Source of the DNA: Cupriavidus taiwanensis
GTDB taxonomy: Bacteria > Pseudomonadota > Gammaproteobacteria > Burkholderiales > Burkholderiaceae
Direction: 5' to 3'
Assembly (NCBI RefSeq): GCF_900249755.1
Contig: NZ_LT976853.1
Span: 160,011-224,010 of the forward strand
Length of the DNA: 64,000 nucleotides
The notes under the pieces were generated by a model. It was not told the DNA's origin, ran no database searches, and saw nothing but the letters and a program-made list of their open reading frames with translations. Every line of letters begins with the position of its first letter. Position 1 is the first letter of the stretch. This document shows, piece after piece, positions 1-9,181 of the stretch. The translations under genes were made by a program, and so were the position numbers.

Positions 1-444
1 ACGCAGGTTCCAGTTGTCGATGCCGCCGCCGATGTTGTCGGTGAAATCGGTCTTGAGCAGGTTGGGGATGCCGCAGGCAAACTCCACCACCTCGATGCCG
101 CGCGTGACTTCGCCCTTGGCATCGGAGAACACCTTGCCGTGCTCGCGCGTGATCAGCGCGGCGAGGTCGTCGTGGTGCTGGTCCAGCAGTTCCTTGAACT
201 TGAACAGGATGCGCGCGCGGCGCAGCGGCGGGGTGTCGGCCCAGGCGGGAAACGCGGCCTTGGCGGCGGCCACCGCATCGGCCACGTCCTGCGGGGTGCC
301 CAGCGCCACGCGTGCGGCAACTTCACCGGTAGCGGGGTTGTAGATATCGGCCAGGCGCTGCGCGGCGCCGCGCGTCTGCCGGCCCGCGATGCTGTGGCCG
401 ATGATGGCCTGCACTGCGCTGGCCTCTGCAAGGATGTCTTCCAC
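1..444 (-). CDS. mmsA: Methylmalonate-semialdehyde dehydrogenase (CoA-acylating), N-terminal part
   Basis: The first 148 codons of an aldehyde dehydrogenase are present; the rest lies beyond the left edge. The reading DIYNPATGEVAARVALGTP followed by AFPAWADTPPLRRARILFKF and a GIEVVEFACGIPNLL stretch is characteristic of MmsA, which converts methylmalonate or malonate semialdehyde to propionyl- or acetyl-CoA in valine and beta-alanine breakdown. The catalytic Cys and Glu are outside the window. I chose the GTG at 442-444 because AGGAGCGGAA sits just upstream; no better in-frame ATG is near. The gene is divergent from the LysR gene at 696, a usual arrangement for a regulator and its target. Other aldehyde dehydrogenases are possible but less likely given the N-terminal wording. 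Confidence 0.88.
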   Translation of the reverse strand, partial: MEDILAEASAVQAIIGHSIAGRQTRGAAQRLADIYNPATGEVAARVALGTPQDVADAVAAAKAAFPAWADTPPLRRARILFKFKELLDQHHDDLAALITREHGKVFSDAKGEVTRGIEVVEFACGIPNLLKTDFTDNIGGGIDNWNLR

Positions 445-628
445 TTCCGCTCCTGAATACTGGTTCCGCGGGCGCTTCGGCCCGTCGATCTTTGCGTCCG
501 GTGAAGACGCTGCTGTGCTCGGCCGCACGCCGGACGCGGCACGTATGCCGCGCGGCACAAGACTTCGGGCCATGGTTGAGCGCAAGCTTGGTGCAGTTGC
601 GCGGCCCCGTCCAATGATTTATCGTCAA

Positions 629-658
629 TCGCAATATAAGCCGCGCAAAATATTGCGA
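629..658. promoter_or_regulatory. LysR-type dyad between mmsA and the LysR gene
   Basis: An inverted repeat with 9-bp arms, TCGCAATAT and ATATTGCGA, and a 12-bp spacer lies 37 bp upstream of the LysR start and about 185 bp from mmsA. It is AT-rich in a GC-rich setting. Position and form fit a LysR binding site controlling the divergent pair. Assignment to this regulator is inference. Confidence 0.5.
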
Positions 659-695
659 CGCAGCACACACCCCTCCACGCCCCGGCCCCGCTCCC

Positions 696-1583
696 TTGGA
701 CCTCCATCACCTGCGCGCCTTCGTTGCCGTCGCGCGCGAAGGCAACCTGACCCGCGCCGCCCAGCGCCTGCACCTGACCCAGCCCGCGGTCAGCCTGCAG
801 CTGAAGGCGCTGCAGTCGGCGTGGCGCATCCGGCTGTTCGAGCGCACCGCGGCGGGCCTGACGCTGACCGCCGACGGCGCCGCGCTGCTGCCGCTGGCCG
901 AGCGCATCCTCGATGGCGTGGGCGACCTGCAGCACACCGTCAACGCCATGCATCACACCGTGCGCGGGCGGCTGGCGATCGGCACCATCCTCGACCCGGA
1001 ATTCACGCGGCTGGGCCCGATGCTGCGCACGCTGGTCGAGCGCCACCCGCAGATCGGCACCGAGCTGCGCCACGGCATGTCGGGCTGGGTGCTGCAGCAG
1101 GTGCGCAGCGGCGCGCTCGATGTGGGCTTCTACCTGGGGCAGCCGGCCGAGCCCGGCTTCCACGCGCTGACGCTGACCCCGTTCTCGTATTACGTGGTGG
1201 CGCCCAAGGGCTGGAAGGAGCGCACCGCGCTGCGCTCCTGGGCGCAGCTGGCGACGCTGCCATGGATCTGGACCCCGCCCGAATCGGCGCACAACCGGCT
1301 GTTGTCGGCGCACTTCGCGCAGGCGGGCGTGGACCCGGCCACGGTGCCCAAGGTGGCGCATGTCGACCAGGAAGCGTCGATGCGCGACCTGGTGCGCTCG
1401 GGCGTGGGGCTGTCGCTGGTGCGCGATGCGATCGCGCTGCGCGAGTCGCATGCGCACGGGCTGGTGATCGTCGAGGGGGTCTCGGTGCAGACCGAGCTGA
1501 CCCTGGTCTGCCTGGCCGCGCGCCGCGACGACCCGGTGGTCGCGGCGGCGTTCGGCGTGGCCGAGTCGGTGTTCCGTACCTAG
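696..1583 (+). CDS. LysR-family transcriptional regulator, divergent from mmsA
   Basis: A 295-residue LysR regulator. The N-terminal winged helix-turn-helix is clear (MDLHHLRAFVAVAREGNLT, then AAQRLHLTQPAVSLQLKALQ), followed by a type-2 periplasmic-binding-like effector domain from about residue 90. The start is a TTG at 696; it gives the standard N-terminus that LysR proteins have, and no suitable ATG lies nearby. Being divergent from mmsA, it most likely controls that gene, with a metabolite of valine, beta-alanine or a related pathway as coinducer; the ligand cannot be read from the sequence. Its last 4 bases overlap the convergent hydrolase gene. Confidence 0.9.
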   Translation: MDLHHLRAFVAVAREGNLTRAAQRLHLTQPAVSLQLKALQSAWRIRLFERTAAGLTLTADGAALLPLAERILDGVGDLQHTVNAMHHTVRGRLAIGTILDPEFTRLGPMLRTLVERHPQIGTELRHGMSGWVLQQVRSGALDVGFYLGQPAEPGFHALTLTPFSYYVVAPKGWKERTALRSWAQLATLPWIWTPPESAHNRLLSAHFAQAGVDPATVPKVAHVDQEASMRDLVRSGVGLSLVRDAIALRESHAHGLVIVEGVSVQTELTLVCLAARRDDPVVAAAFGVAESVFRT

Positions 1584-2512
1584 CGCTGCGGGCTGGCCAG
1601 CCGGCGCTGCAGCCAGCCGGTCAGCGCCGCGAACACTTCGCCGCGCAGCGGCTGCGCTTCATTGAAGATCTCGTGGTAGCCGTGGTCGAACCAGACCTGC
1701 TCGCGCAGGTCGGGCGGCGCACTGTCGAAGAAGGCGCGGCTGCCGGCCGGGTCCACCACGCGGTCGGCGCCGCCGACCAGCATCAGCATGGGCGCCTCCA
1801 GCAGCGCCGCGTCGGCCTGCGCCTGCGCCATGCCGCGGATAAAGCCCTCCAGCACGCTGGCGGTGATGGTGGTCTGCACCAGCGGGTCGGCGCGGTAGGC
1901 GGCGACCACCGCCGGGTCATGCGACAAGTGCCGCGCATCGATCGGATTGGGCACGCGCAGCCGCGGCGCCAGCGTCAGCAGCACGCGGTGCAGCGCCAGC
2001 GCCGGCCGGGACAGCCGCAGCGCCAGCGCCGGCGATGACAGCACCAGCGCACGCACCGGCCGCACGCGCGCGGTGGCAAAGCGCGCCGCGACCAGCCCGC
2101 CCATGCTGTGGCCGAGCAGGAACGGCAATTCGCCCCAGCCGGGCACCGCGGCATCGTAGATCTCGGCGAGGTCGTTCAGGTAGATGTCCGGATGGTCCGC
2201 CACCATGCGCGCGCCGCCGCTGGCGCCGTGGCCGCGCAGGTCGAAGGCGCGCACGCGCAGCCCCATGCCGCACAGCAGGTCGGCGACATGCTGGTAGCGG
2301 CCGGCGTGTTCGGCAAGCCCGTGCACCAGCAGCACCGAGCCGAGCGGTTCGGCAAAGCGTGCCGGATCGGGTTGCCAGGTACGGAGCAGCAGTTCGGTGC
2401 CGTCGCGCATGCGCTGGCGGCTCTGCATCGGCGCATGGTTGCCCGCCGGGCTCGTGGCGGGTGGGGTGGCAACGCCGGCCATGGCCGGATCGTCCGTCAT
2501 CGGCTGTTCCAT
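1580..2512 (-). CDS. Alpha/beta hydrolase, monoacylglycerol lipase / lysophospholipase type
   Basis: About 310 residues of the serine-hydrolase subfamily often annotated as lysophospholipase or monoacylglycerol lipase. The oxyanion-hole region LLVHGLAEHAGRY, the RGHG motif, the nucleophile elbow GHSMGG (Ser near residue 136), a catalytic Asp in GGADRVVDP and a catalytic His in WFDHGYHEIFNE are all present, so the triad is intact. There is no signal peptide, so it is probably cytoplasmic. A GTG six bases upstream is an alternative start; I prefer the ATG at 2510-2512 because AGGAGA lies about nine bases before it. The true substrate is unknown. It is convergent with the LysR gene. Confidence 0.85.
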   Translation of the reverse strand: MEQPMTDDPAMAGVATPPATSPAGNHAPMQSRQRMRDGTELLLRTWQPDPARFAEPLGSVLLVHGLAEHAGRYQHVADLLCGMGLRVRAFDLRGHGASGGARMVADHPDIYLNDLAEIYDAAVPGWGELPFLLGHSMGGLVAARFATARVRPVRALVLSSPALALRLSRPALALHRVLLTLAPRLRVPNPIDARHLSHDPAVVAAYRADPLVQTTITASVLEGFIRGMAQAQADAALLEAPMLMLVGGADRVVDPAGSRAFFDSAPPDLREQVWFDHGYHEIFNEAQPLRGEVFAALTGWLQRRLASPQR

Positions 2513-2638
2513 TTGCACAGGTCTCCTGCCAGCGCGCGCGGGCCAGGCGCGGCGCCAGCTATCGTTGTTGTTATGGAGTCCGCGGCGCCGGCATGTGCCG
2601 GCCCTGCTGTGGCGACAACCGTCGCGTGAAGCGCGCTC

Positions 2639-3049
2639 TCAGCCGTGGCAGGCCGGCGCCTCCGGCTGCGCCATGTCGGCCAGGATCGGGCAGTCCGGAC
2701 GGTCGTCGCCGCTGCAGTGCTGCGCCAGTTCGCGCAGCGTGTCGCGCATCGCCGCCAGTTCGGCGATGCGCTGTTCCAGGTCGGCCACATGCCGCAGCGT
2801 CAGCGCCTTGACGTCGGCGCTGGCGCGGCCGCGGTCGTGCCACAGCGACAGCAGGTTGCGGATCTCGTCGAGCGAGAAGCCCAGATTACGGGCCCGCCGC
2901 ACGAAGCGCAAGGTATGCACCGCGCGTTCGTCGTAGCGGCGGTAGCCGCCTTCGGTGCGCGGCGGCGCCGCCACCAGCCCGATCGATTCATAGTGGCGGA
3001 TCATCTTGGCCGATACGCCCGAGGCCTGTGCCGCTTCGCCGATATTCAT
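2639..3049 (-). CDS. cueR: CueR-type Cu(I)-responsive MerR regulator
   Basis: A 136-residue MerR-family activator. The N-terminal helix-turn-helix ([20 protein letters not shown]) and dimerisation helix are followed by a C-terminal metal loop with Cys112 and Cys120 in a C-x7-C arrangement ([12 protein letters not shown]), the same spacing and positions as the Cu(I)/Ag(I)/Au(I) ligands of Escherichia coli CueR. The ATG overlaps the copA stop codon (ATGA), so cueR is translationally coupled to copA and transcribed from the copA promoter, giving autoregulation. Two CueR-type promoters lie in the copA-copZ intergenic region. Confidence 0.93.
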   Translation of the reverse strand: MNIGEAAQASGVSAKMIRHYESIGLVAAPPRTEGGYRRYDERAVHTLRFVRRARNLGFSLDEIRNLLSLWHDRGRASADVKALTLRHVADLEQRIAELAAMRDTLRELAQHCSGDDRPDCPILADMAQPEAPACHG

Positions 3050-5571
3050 TTGCCGCCTCCTTGCCCGGCGGGGGACGCGCCCGCGGCGCCGGCCTGGGCA
3101 TGCCAGCGGCGCAGCAGCAGCGCATTGCCGACCACGCTGACGCTGGAGAACGCCATCGCCGCGCCCGCCACCACCGGATTGAGCATGCCGGCCGCGGCCA
3201 GCGGGATCCCCACCACGTTATAGAAAAAGGCCCAGAACAGGTTCTGGCGGATCTTGCGCACGGTGCGGTGCGAGACCGCCAGCGCATCGGCCACCAGGGC
3301 CGGGTCGCCGCGCATCAGCGTGATGCCGGCGGCGTGCATGGCCACGTCGGTGCCGGTCGACATGGCAATGCCCACGTCGGCCGCGGCCAGCGCCGGCGCA
3401 TCGTTGATGCCGTCGCCCACCATCGCCACCACCGCGCCATCGCGGCCCAGCGCCTGCACCCGCGCGGCTTTGTCTTCGGGCAGCACTTCGGCCTGCACGT
3501 CATCCAGCCCCAGCGCCTGCGCTACGCGCGCCGCGGCGCCGGCGTTGTCGCCGGTCAGCATCACCGTGCGCACCCCGGCGGCGCGCAGCCGGGCGATCGC
3601 CGCCGGCGCGCCCGGCTTGATGGCATCGCCGAACGCGACCAGCCCGGCCACGCGCGGCGGCGTGGCCTGCACCAGCCACGACACGGTGCGGCCTTCCGCC
3701 TGCAGCTGCTCCGCCACCGCGGCCAGCGCGCCGGCCGGCGCGCCCAGCGACTCGCGCAGCCGCTCGCTGCCCAGTTGCAGCGCCTGGCCGTCGACCACGC
3801 CGGCAATGCCGCGGCCGGGCAGCGCCTGCACGCCGCTGGCCGGCGGCACGGCGATGCCGCGCGCCTGCGCCGCGGCCAGTACGGCGCGCGCCAGCGGGTG
3901 CTCGCTGCCCGCCTGCAGCGCGGCCAGCCGGGCCAGCAGCGCGCGGCCGTCGGCGTCGGCGGGATCGGCGGCATGCAGGGCCACCACTTCGGGCTTGCCG
4001 ACCGTCAGCGTGCCGGTCTTGTCGAACGCCACCACGCTGACCCGGTGCGCCACTTCCAGCGCCTCGGCGTCCTTGATCAGGATGCCGGCGCGCGCGCCGG
4101 CGCCGGTGCCGGCCATGATCGCGGTGGGCGTGGCCAGTCCCAGCGCGCACGGGCAGGCGATCACCAGCACCGCCACGGCATTGAGCAGCGCCGCTTCCCA
4201 GTCGCCTGCAATGAGGCCCCAGCCCAGCACCGTCACCAGTGCAATGCCCAGCACCACCGGCACGAACACCGCGCTGACGCGGTCGACCAGGCGCTGGATC
4301 GGCGCCTTGGCCGCCTGCGCGTGCTCGACCATGCGGATGATGCGCGCCAGCACGGTCTCGGCGCCCACCGCCACGGTGCGCGCCACCAGCAAACCTTCGA
4401 AATTGATCGCGCCGCCGGTGATGCGGTCGCCGGGCTGCTTCGGCACCGGCAGGCTTTCGCCGGTCAGCATCGATTCATCGGCATGGCTGGTGCCTTCGAC
4501 CACCTCGGCGTCCACCGGGATGCGCTCGCCGGGGCGCACCACGATTTCATCGCCGACGCCCACGGCCGCCAGCGGCACGCTGTGCTCGACCCCGCCGCGC
4601 CGCACGCGCGCGGTATCGGGGCGCAGCGCCGCCAGTGCGCGGATGGCATCGGCGGTCTGGCGCTTGGCGCGCGTCTCCAGCCACTTGCCCAGGCGCACCA
4701 GCGTGATCACCACCGCCGCGCTCTCGAAGTACAGGTGCGGCATGGCATCGGCCGGCGTGCGCCACATCAGCCACAGCGACAGCCCGTAGGCCGCCGTGGT
4801 GCCCAGCGCCACCAGCAGGTCCATATTGCCGGCGCCGGCGCGCACCGCCTTCCAGCCGGCCTTGTAGAAGCGCCAGCCGAACACGAACTGCACCGGCGTG
4901 GCCAGCAGCCACTGCACCCACGCCGGCAGCATCCAGTGCACGCCGAACCATTCCAGCACCATCGGCGCCACCAGCGGCAGCGACAGCGCCGCCGAGATCG
5001 CCACCGGCCACGGGCCGTCCCAGAAGGCCGGACGCGCGGGCTGGCCGGGCCGGGCCAGACCGCCGGCGTCCACCGCCTGCGCCACCGGCGTCGCGCCATA
5101 GCCGGCGCGCGCAACCGCGCCGACCAGCGCCGCGGGTTCGGCGGCGCCGCGCAGCAGCGTCACGCTGGCGCGCTCGGTGGCCAGGTTGACGGTGGCCTCG
5201 ACCACCCCCGGCACGGCGCGCAGCGCCTTTTCCACCCGGGCCACGCACGAGGCGCAGGTCATGTCGGCGATATTCAGTTCGATGGTGTCCTGCGGCACGG
5301 CGTAGCCGGCGTCGGCCACGGCGCGCGCGGCGGCGGGCAGCACCGCGGCGGACGCCGCGCGCAGCGTGGCGGCCTCGGTGGCCAGGTTGACGGCGACGTC
5401 GCGCACGCCCGGCACCTTGGCCAGCGCCTTTTCGACGCGTCCCACGCACGAGGCGCAGGTCATGCCTTCGACCGGCAGCCGCCATTCGGGCATGGCGTCG
5501 GCGGGCGGGTGGTCCGTGCGGACCGGTTGGGAAGCGAGCACAGCGCTGGAATCTGGCATGGTCTGGGTCAT
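3046..5571 (-). CDS. copA: Cu(I)-exporting P1B-type ATPase
   Basis: An 841-residue heavy-metal ATPase that exports Cu(I) from the cytoplasm. Two N-terminal heavy-metal-associated domains carry MTCASC at about residues 37-42 and 104-109. The transmembrane metal site CPC is at 473-475, the phosphorylated Asp at 517 in DKTGT, and the hinge motif [10 protein letters not shown] follows. MLTGE (actuator) and the HP motif (SEHPLA) are present, so all P1B-1 signatures are intact. I chose ATG 5571 as the first start downstream of the predicted transcription start; an ATG at 5559 is also possible and neither has a strong Shine-Dalgarno, so a near-leaderless start is conceivable. Its stop overlaps the cueR start. 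Confidence 0.95.
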   Translation of the reverse strand: MTQTMPDSSAVLASQPVRTDHPPADAMPEWRLPVEGMTCASCVGRVEKALAKVPGVRDVAVNLATEAATLRAASAAVLPAAARAVADAGYAVPQDTIELNIADMTCASCVARVEKALRAVPGVVEATVNLATERASVTLLRGAAEPAALVGAVARAGYGATPVAQAVDAGGLARPGQPARPAFWDGPWPVAISAALSLPLVAPMVLEWFGVHWMLPAWVQWLLATPVQFVFGWRFYKAGWKAVRAGAGNMDLLVALGTTAAYGLSLWLMWRTPADAMPHLYFESAAVVITLVRLGKWLETRAKRQTADAIRALAALRPDTARVRRGGVEHSVPLAAVGVGDEIVVRPGERIPVDAEVVEGTSHADESMLTGESLPVPKQPGDRITGGAINFEGLLVARTVAVGAETVLARIIRMVEHAQAAKAPIQRLVDRVSAVFVPVVLGIALVTVLGWGLIAGDWEAALLNAVAVLVIACPCALGLATPTAIMAGTGAGARAGILIKDAEALEVAHRVSVVAFDKTGTLTVGKPEVVALHAADPADADGRALLARLAALQAGSEHPLARAVLAAAQARGIAVPPASGVQALPGRGIAGVVDGQALQLGSERLRESLGAPAGALAAVAEQLQAEGRTVSWLVQATPPRVAGLVAFGDAIKPGAPAAIARLRAAGVRTVMLTGDNAGAAARVAQALGLDDVQAEVLPEDKAARVQALGRDGAVVAMVGDGINDAPALAAADVGIAMSTGTDVAMHAAGITLMRGDPALVADALAVSHRTVRKIRQNLFWAFFYNVVGIPLAAAGMLNPVVAGAAMAFSSVSVVGNALLLRRWHAQAGAAGASPAGQGGGK

Positions 5572-5590
5572 CCACAGTGTCGATGTCAGC

Positions 5591-5621
5591 ATCATGGACC
5601 TTACCATCATTGGAAGGTCAA
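5591..5621 (-). promoter_or_regulatory. CueR-type promoter of copA-cueR
   Basis: On the minus strand a -35 TTGACC (5616-5621) and a -10 CATGAT (5591-5596) are separated by 19 bp, the overlong spacer typical of MerR-family promoters. The spacer holds the dyad CCTTCC-N7-GTAAGG, which closely matches the CueR operator of E. coli copA. Transcription should begin near 5584, only about 13 bases before ATG 5571. Confidence 0.85.
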
Positions 5622-5670
5622 GGATCGATGTAGATGCTGCCCGCGCCACCTCCACACCAGAAATTTCCCC

Positions 5671-5701
5671 TTGCGCTTCCCATCGTGGCAAGGTTCACAC
5701 T
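5671..5701 (+). promoter_or_regulatory. Second CueR-type promoter, for copZ
   Basis: On the plus strand TTGCGC (5671-5676) and CACACT (5696-5701) are also 19 bp apart, and the spacer holds a degenerate dyad GCTTCC-N7-GCAAGG. It has the same geometry as the copA promoter 50 bp away but points toward copZ. The hexamers are weaker, so this is a good but unproven CueR target. Confidence 0.65.
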
Positions 5702-5754
5702 GTGTCTGTCGCGGCTCGATGCCGTATTTCCCTCTTGTTCAGGAGCGTTCCAGC

Positions 5755-5955
5755 ATGATCCAGTTCCAGGTAGAAGGCATGACGTGCAACCACTGCGTCG
5801 GCGCCATCACGCGCGCCGTGCTGGCCGTCGACCCCGCCGCGCGTGTCAGTGCCGATGTGCCGGCCCAGTCTGTTCGCGTCGACAGCGACGCCGACACGCA
5901 GGAGCTGCGCGAGGCCATCGAGGAAGCCGGCTACCCGGTCAAGTCGGTGGCGTAA
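5755..5955 (+). CDS. copZ: Copper chaperone CopZ (heavy-metal-associated domain)
   Basis: A 66-residue single HMA-fold protein, MIQFQVEGMTCNHCVGAI and onward, with the Cu(I)-binding pair Cys11 and Cys14 in MTCNHC. It is the usual length for Atx1/CopZ chaperones, which pass Cu(I) to the N-terminal domains of CopA. The ATG has AGGAGCG upstream (5741-5747). It is divergent from copA-cueR, with its own CueR-type promoter, so export pump, chaperone and sensor form one regulon. A strong hairpin terminator follows. Confidence 0.92.
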   Translation: MIQFQVEGMTCNHCVGAITRAVLAVDPAARVSADVPAQSVRVDSDADTQELREAIEEAGYPVKSVA

Positions 5956-5970
5956 GCCGTCGCCAGACAG

Positions 5971-6000
5971 CAAAAAGGGCGCCCCCGGGCGCCCTTTTGC
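5971..6000. terminator. Bidirectional rho-independent terminator
   Basis: Perfect 12-bp arms AAAAGGGCGCCC and GGGCGCCCTTTT with a 2-base loop. It lies between the convergent copZ and ompW genes and has a T-run in both directions. Confidence 0.9.
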
Positions 6001-6016
6001 TTGCCGTGTGCCGCGC

Positions 6017-6739
6017 TCAGAAGCGGTAGCCCACGTTCAGGAACGTCACCACCGGATCGATCTTGATCTTGGTGTGCGACTGGATCGTCACCGGCCCGGC
6101 CTGGGTGGTGAACGACGCCCGCGTCGACACCGGCACGTACGACACCGACAGCCCGACGAACCAGTTGTCGTTGATGGCGTAGTTGGCGCCGATATTGAAC
6201 ACCGGGTTCCACGACGGCTTGGCGCTCGCGGTCATGCGCGCGCCCGGCGCGAACTCGCGGTTGACGAAGTTCTGGTTGGTAATGGTCTCGTCGGTGAACC
6301 AGGTGTAGTTCACGCCGATGCCGATATAGGGACGGAACTTGGTCTTGGCGTCGAAGAAGTGGTACTTGACCACCAGCGCCGGGCTCCACTGCTTGACCGA
6401 GCCCAGCTTGCCGTACTGGGCGTAGTTGCCGGTGCCCTTGACATCATGCTTGGGCGGAATGCCCGCGACGAACTCGCCGGAGATGTTGTCGGTGAAGTAG
6501 TGGCTGAAGGCCAGGCCCAGCGTGTCGGCGGACTCGATCTCCGCGCCGGTGTTGGGACGGGTCATGCCGACCGGGCGGCCGCCGATGCTGTCGACGGTCA
6601 GCGGATCGGCGGAGCTGTTCGGCATCACGCGGAACCAGCCCATGCTGACGATATTGCTGCCCGCGGACTGCGCGTGTGCGGCTCCGGTCAGCGCCATCAC
6701 GGCGCCCGCGGCCAGCATCTTCTTATAGGTCGATTTCAT
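6017..6739 (-). CDS. ompW: OmpW-family outer-membrane beta-barrel protein
   Basis: A 240-residue porin-like protein. Residues 1-23 form a signal peptide ending AHA. Family wording includes GLAFSHYFTDNISGEF, FRPYIGIGVNYTWF and a C-terminal GYRF, whose final aromatic residue is the BAM recognition signal of outer-membrane proteins. OmpW forms a small eight-stranded barrel thought to pass hydrophobic molecules. The start has GAGGAGTAAGAGG in front of the ATG. It is transcribed alone and converges with copZ. The 268 bases upstream contain no recognised operator. Confidence 0.9.
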   Translation of the reverse strand: MKSTYKKMLAAGAVMALTGAAHAQSAGSNIVSMGWFRVMPNSSADPLTVDSIGGRPVGMTRPNTGAEIESADTLGLAFSHYFTDNISGEFVAGIPPKHDVKGTGNYAQYGKLGSVKQWSPALVVKYHFFDAKTKFRPYIGIGVNYTWFTDETITNQNFVNREFAPGARMTASAKPSWNPVFNIGANYAINDNWFVGLSVSYVPVSTRASFTTQAGPVTIQSHTKIKIDPVVTFLNVGYRF

Positions 6740-7007
6740 AATCCTCTTACTCCTCTTTCGGTAACTGCCGCGTGCATTATCCGGCCAGCCCGTGCGCGGT
6801 TGTTTCATCAATGACACGGATTCGTAGAGGCAGCCCCCTAAAGGGAGGGTTAACCATAGGAAAAAGGGGCGGCAGCGGCCCACCCGGCCGCCATCCGCTG
6901 CATCCACGCAACGGTTTATGCCGCGCCGTGGAAAAAACCCTCACAAGGAAGCGGTTTTAGGGGCCAGGCCCGCAACAGCGACCGGCGGGCCTGCCCCCGA
7001 AGTGCCG

Positions 7008-8993
7008 TCAGGGCGTCACGATGGCAAAGTTGGGCTCGGACTTGTCCATCAGCCCCGCCCACGCGGCCAGCGCCTGCGGGTCGCCCTCGACGCGCGCGCG
7101 GCCCGCCTGGGTCTCGGCCTGCAGCGTGGTCTGGCCGGCCAGCACGCCCATCAGCACCGCGCGCGGCATGGTCAGCGTCGCCTGCGGCGCGGCGTGCTGC
7201 GCGTCGGCCTTGTAGCGGAATACGCCGTTTTCCACGGTCAGCGCGAAGCGCTTGCCGGTGTCCGGCTGTACCCAGTTCAGCGCCAGCGTCTTGCCGGCGG
7301 CCCGATCGCCGTTCAGGCTGATCGCCAGGTAGTCCAGGAACATGGTGTCGGTCATCGCGCGCAGCACGTCGGGGCTGCCGGCGCGGCGGCCGGTCTTGGG
7401 CGGGCCGCCGCGCAGCTCGGCGGCGCCGCTCAGGTAGGCGTTGCGCCAGGTCGACGATTCCGCCTGGTAGCCGAGCTGCTCGAGCGCATCGGCCTCGAGC
7501 TGGCGCGCGGCCTGGTTGGACGGATCGGCAAAGACCACGTGCTTGACCACCTCGGCCACCCAGCGGTACTCGCCGCGCGCATAGGCGGCGCGGGCCTGCT
7601 CCAGCACGCGCGCGGCGCCGCCCATGAATTCGACATAGCGCTTGCCCGCCTCTTCCGGCGGCAGCGGGTTCAGGTTGGCCGGGTTGGCGTCATACCAGCC
7701 CAGGTAGCGCTGGTACACCGCCTTGGCGTTGTGGCTGACCGTGCCGTAGTAATCGCGCAGGTGCCATTCGCTGGCCAGCGACGGCGGCAGCTTCACGCGC
7801 TCGGCGATCTCGGCGGGCACGTAGCCCAGGTTGGCTAGCCGCAGCGACTGGTCGTGGATGTACTTGTAGCCGTCGCGCTGCTTGCCCAGGTAGGTGACGA
7901 TCTCCTGGCGGCCCCAGGTAGGCCAGTGGTGCTGGGCGAACAGGACTTCGGTGCGGCCGCCGAAGCGGTCGATGGTCTCGTCCAGCGCGCGCCACCACTG
8001 GTTGGCGTCGCGCACCTGCGCGCCGCGGATGGTGTAGAGATTGTGCAGGTTGTGGGTCGCGTCCTCGGCCGCGCACAAGGCCTTCCACTGCGGGAAGTAC
8101 ATCAGCATCTCGGCCGGGGCCTCGGTGCCGGGCGCCATCAGGAACTCGATCTGCACGCCGTCGATGGTGCGGGTCTCGCCGGTCTTGTGGATCAGGTCGG
8201 TCGGCGCGATCAGCGTCAGCGTGCCGTGCGCGACCGCCTTGCCCAGGCCCACGTCGACCTGGCCGGTGGCCGAGCGCGGCAGGTTGAAGCCATACATGTA
8301 CTGGGCGCGGCGGCTCATGGCGTTGCCGGCGAAGACGTTCTCGCTGACGGCTTCTTCCATGAAGCCCTCCGGCGCCAGCACCCTGACCCGGCCGGCCCTG
8401 ACATCGTCCTCGCTGATCACGCCCTTGACGCCGCCGAAGTGGTCGCCATGGCTGTGGGTGTAGATCACCGCCAGCACGGGCTTCTTCGGCCGGTGCTTGA
8501 AATACAGCTCGAGGCCGGCGTGCGAGGTTTCCGTCGCGGTCAGCGGGTCGATCACGATCAGCCCGGTATCGCCCTCGATGATGGTCATGTTGGCGATATC
8601 GAAGCCGCGCACCTGGTAGATGCGGTCCGTCACCTGGAACAGCCCGTGGTGCAGGTTGAGCCGGGCCTGGCGCCACAGGCTGGGGTTGACCGTGGCGGGC
8701 GCGGTGTCCTGCTTGAGGAATTCGTACGGCTCCAGCGTCCACACCACGTTGCCCCTGGCGTCGCGGATCTCGGTACTGTCCAGCGTGCCGATGAAGCCAC
8801 GGCGCGCCGCCTCGAAGTCGCGCCGGTCCTGGAACGGAAGCTGCTGCAGCACGGCCGCGTTGGCGCGCGCGGTGGCGTCGGTGGCGGGCTTGCCTGCGCC
8901 GGCCCCGGCGGGAGCGGCGCCGGCGGTCCCGGCAAGGCTTAGGGCGGCGGCCAGCGCGGTGGCGGCGGCGGCAAAGGCGGTCGGATACGGCAT
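7008..8993 (-). CDS. Alkyl sulfatase, metallo-beta-lactamase fold (SdsA/YjcS type)
   Basis: A 661-residue secreted enzyme of the class III linear alkylsulfatase family, which hydrolyses primary or secondary alkyl sulfates such as dodecyl sulfate to alcohol and sulfate. Residues 1-27 form a signal peptide, so it acts in the periplasm. The metal site THSHGDHFGG is at 179-188; further metal ligands appear in APAEMLMYFP and LCAAEDATHNLHN. An alkylsulfatase dimerisation domain follows, and the C-terminus is the SCP2-like domain (about residues 535-661) expected for SdsA1. It is divergent from a TetR gene with a strong palindromic operator between them, so surfactant- or alkyl-ester-responsive repression is plausible. 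Confidence 0.92.
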   Translation of the reverse strand: MPYPTAFAAAATALAAALSLAGTAGAAPAGAGAGKPATDATARANAAVLQQLPFQDRRDFEAARRGFIGTLDSTEIRDARGNVVWTLEPYEFLKQDTAPATVNPSLWRQARLNLHHGLFQVTDRIYQVRGFDIANMTIIEGDTGLIVIDPLTATETSHAGLELYFKHRPKKPVLAVIYTHSHGDHFGGVKGVISEDDVRAGRVRVLAPEGFMEEAVSENVFAGNAMSRRAQYMYGFNLPRSATGQVDVGLGKAVAHGTLTLIAPTDLIHKTGETRTIDGVQIEFLMAPGTEAPAEMLMYFPQWKALCAAEDATHNLHNLYTIRGAQVRDANQWWRALDETIDRFGGRTEVLFAQHHWPTWGRQEIVTYLGKQRDGYKYIHDQSLRLANLGYVPAEIAERVKLPPSLASEWHLRDYYGTVSHNAKAVYQRYLGWYDANPANLNPLPPEEAGKRYVEFMGGAARVLEQARAAYARGEYRWVAEVVKHVVFADPSNQAARQLEADALEQLGYQAESSTWRNAYLSGAAELRGGPPKTGRRAGSPDVLRAMTDTMFLDYLAISLNGDRAAGKTLALNWVQPDTGKRFALTVENGVFRYKADAQHAAPQATLTMPRAVLMGVLAGQTTLQAETQAGRARVEGDPQALAAWAGLMDKSEPNFAIVTP

Positions 8994-9049
8994 CTTGGTC
9001 TCCTGGTTCCTGCGCCGGGCGCAGGGGTGCGGCCGGCAACGCTTCTGTC

Positions 9050-9073
9050 ATTGTGCTGAACGTTCAGTACAAT
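9050..9073. promoter_or_regulatory. TetR-type operator between alkylsulfatase and TetR genes
   Basis: A 24-bp dyad with one mismatched pair. The core is CTGAACGTTCAG, flanked by ATTGT and ACAAT. It lies 57 bp upstream of the alkylsulfatase start and 109 bp upstream of the TetR start, suited to repressing the former and possibly both. Confidence 0.75.
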
Positions 9074-9181
9074 CCCGGAGTTTGCTGGCAGACCTCGTCT
9101 ACTGTCAAATAGAGCCCGGCCGCCGCTGCAGGCTGCTGCCGACGCCATATCCCCGCTCCTATTGGTTGCCCGCCCCCACCC

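Noticed and set aside
3028..5955. A 975-codon plus-strand open frame opposite copA, and similar long antisense frames elsewhere (for example 17401-19947 and 15493-17055)
   Set aside because: They are Arg/His/Gln/Ala-rich shadows produced by high GC opposite clear genes (copA, alpha-2-macroglobulin) and have no family resemblance.
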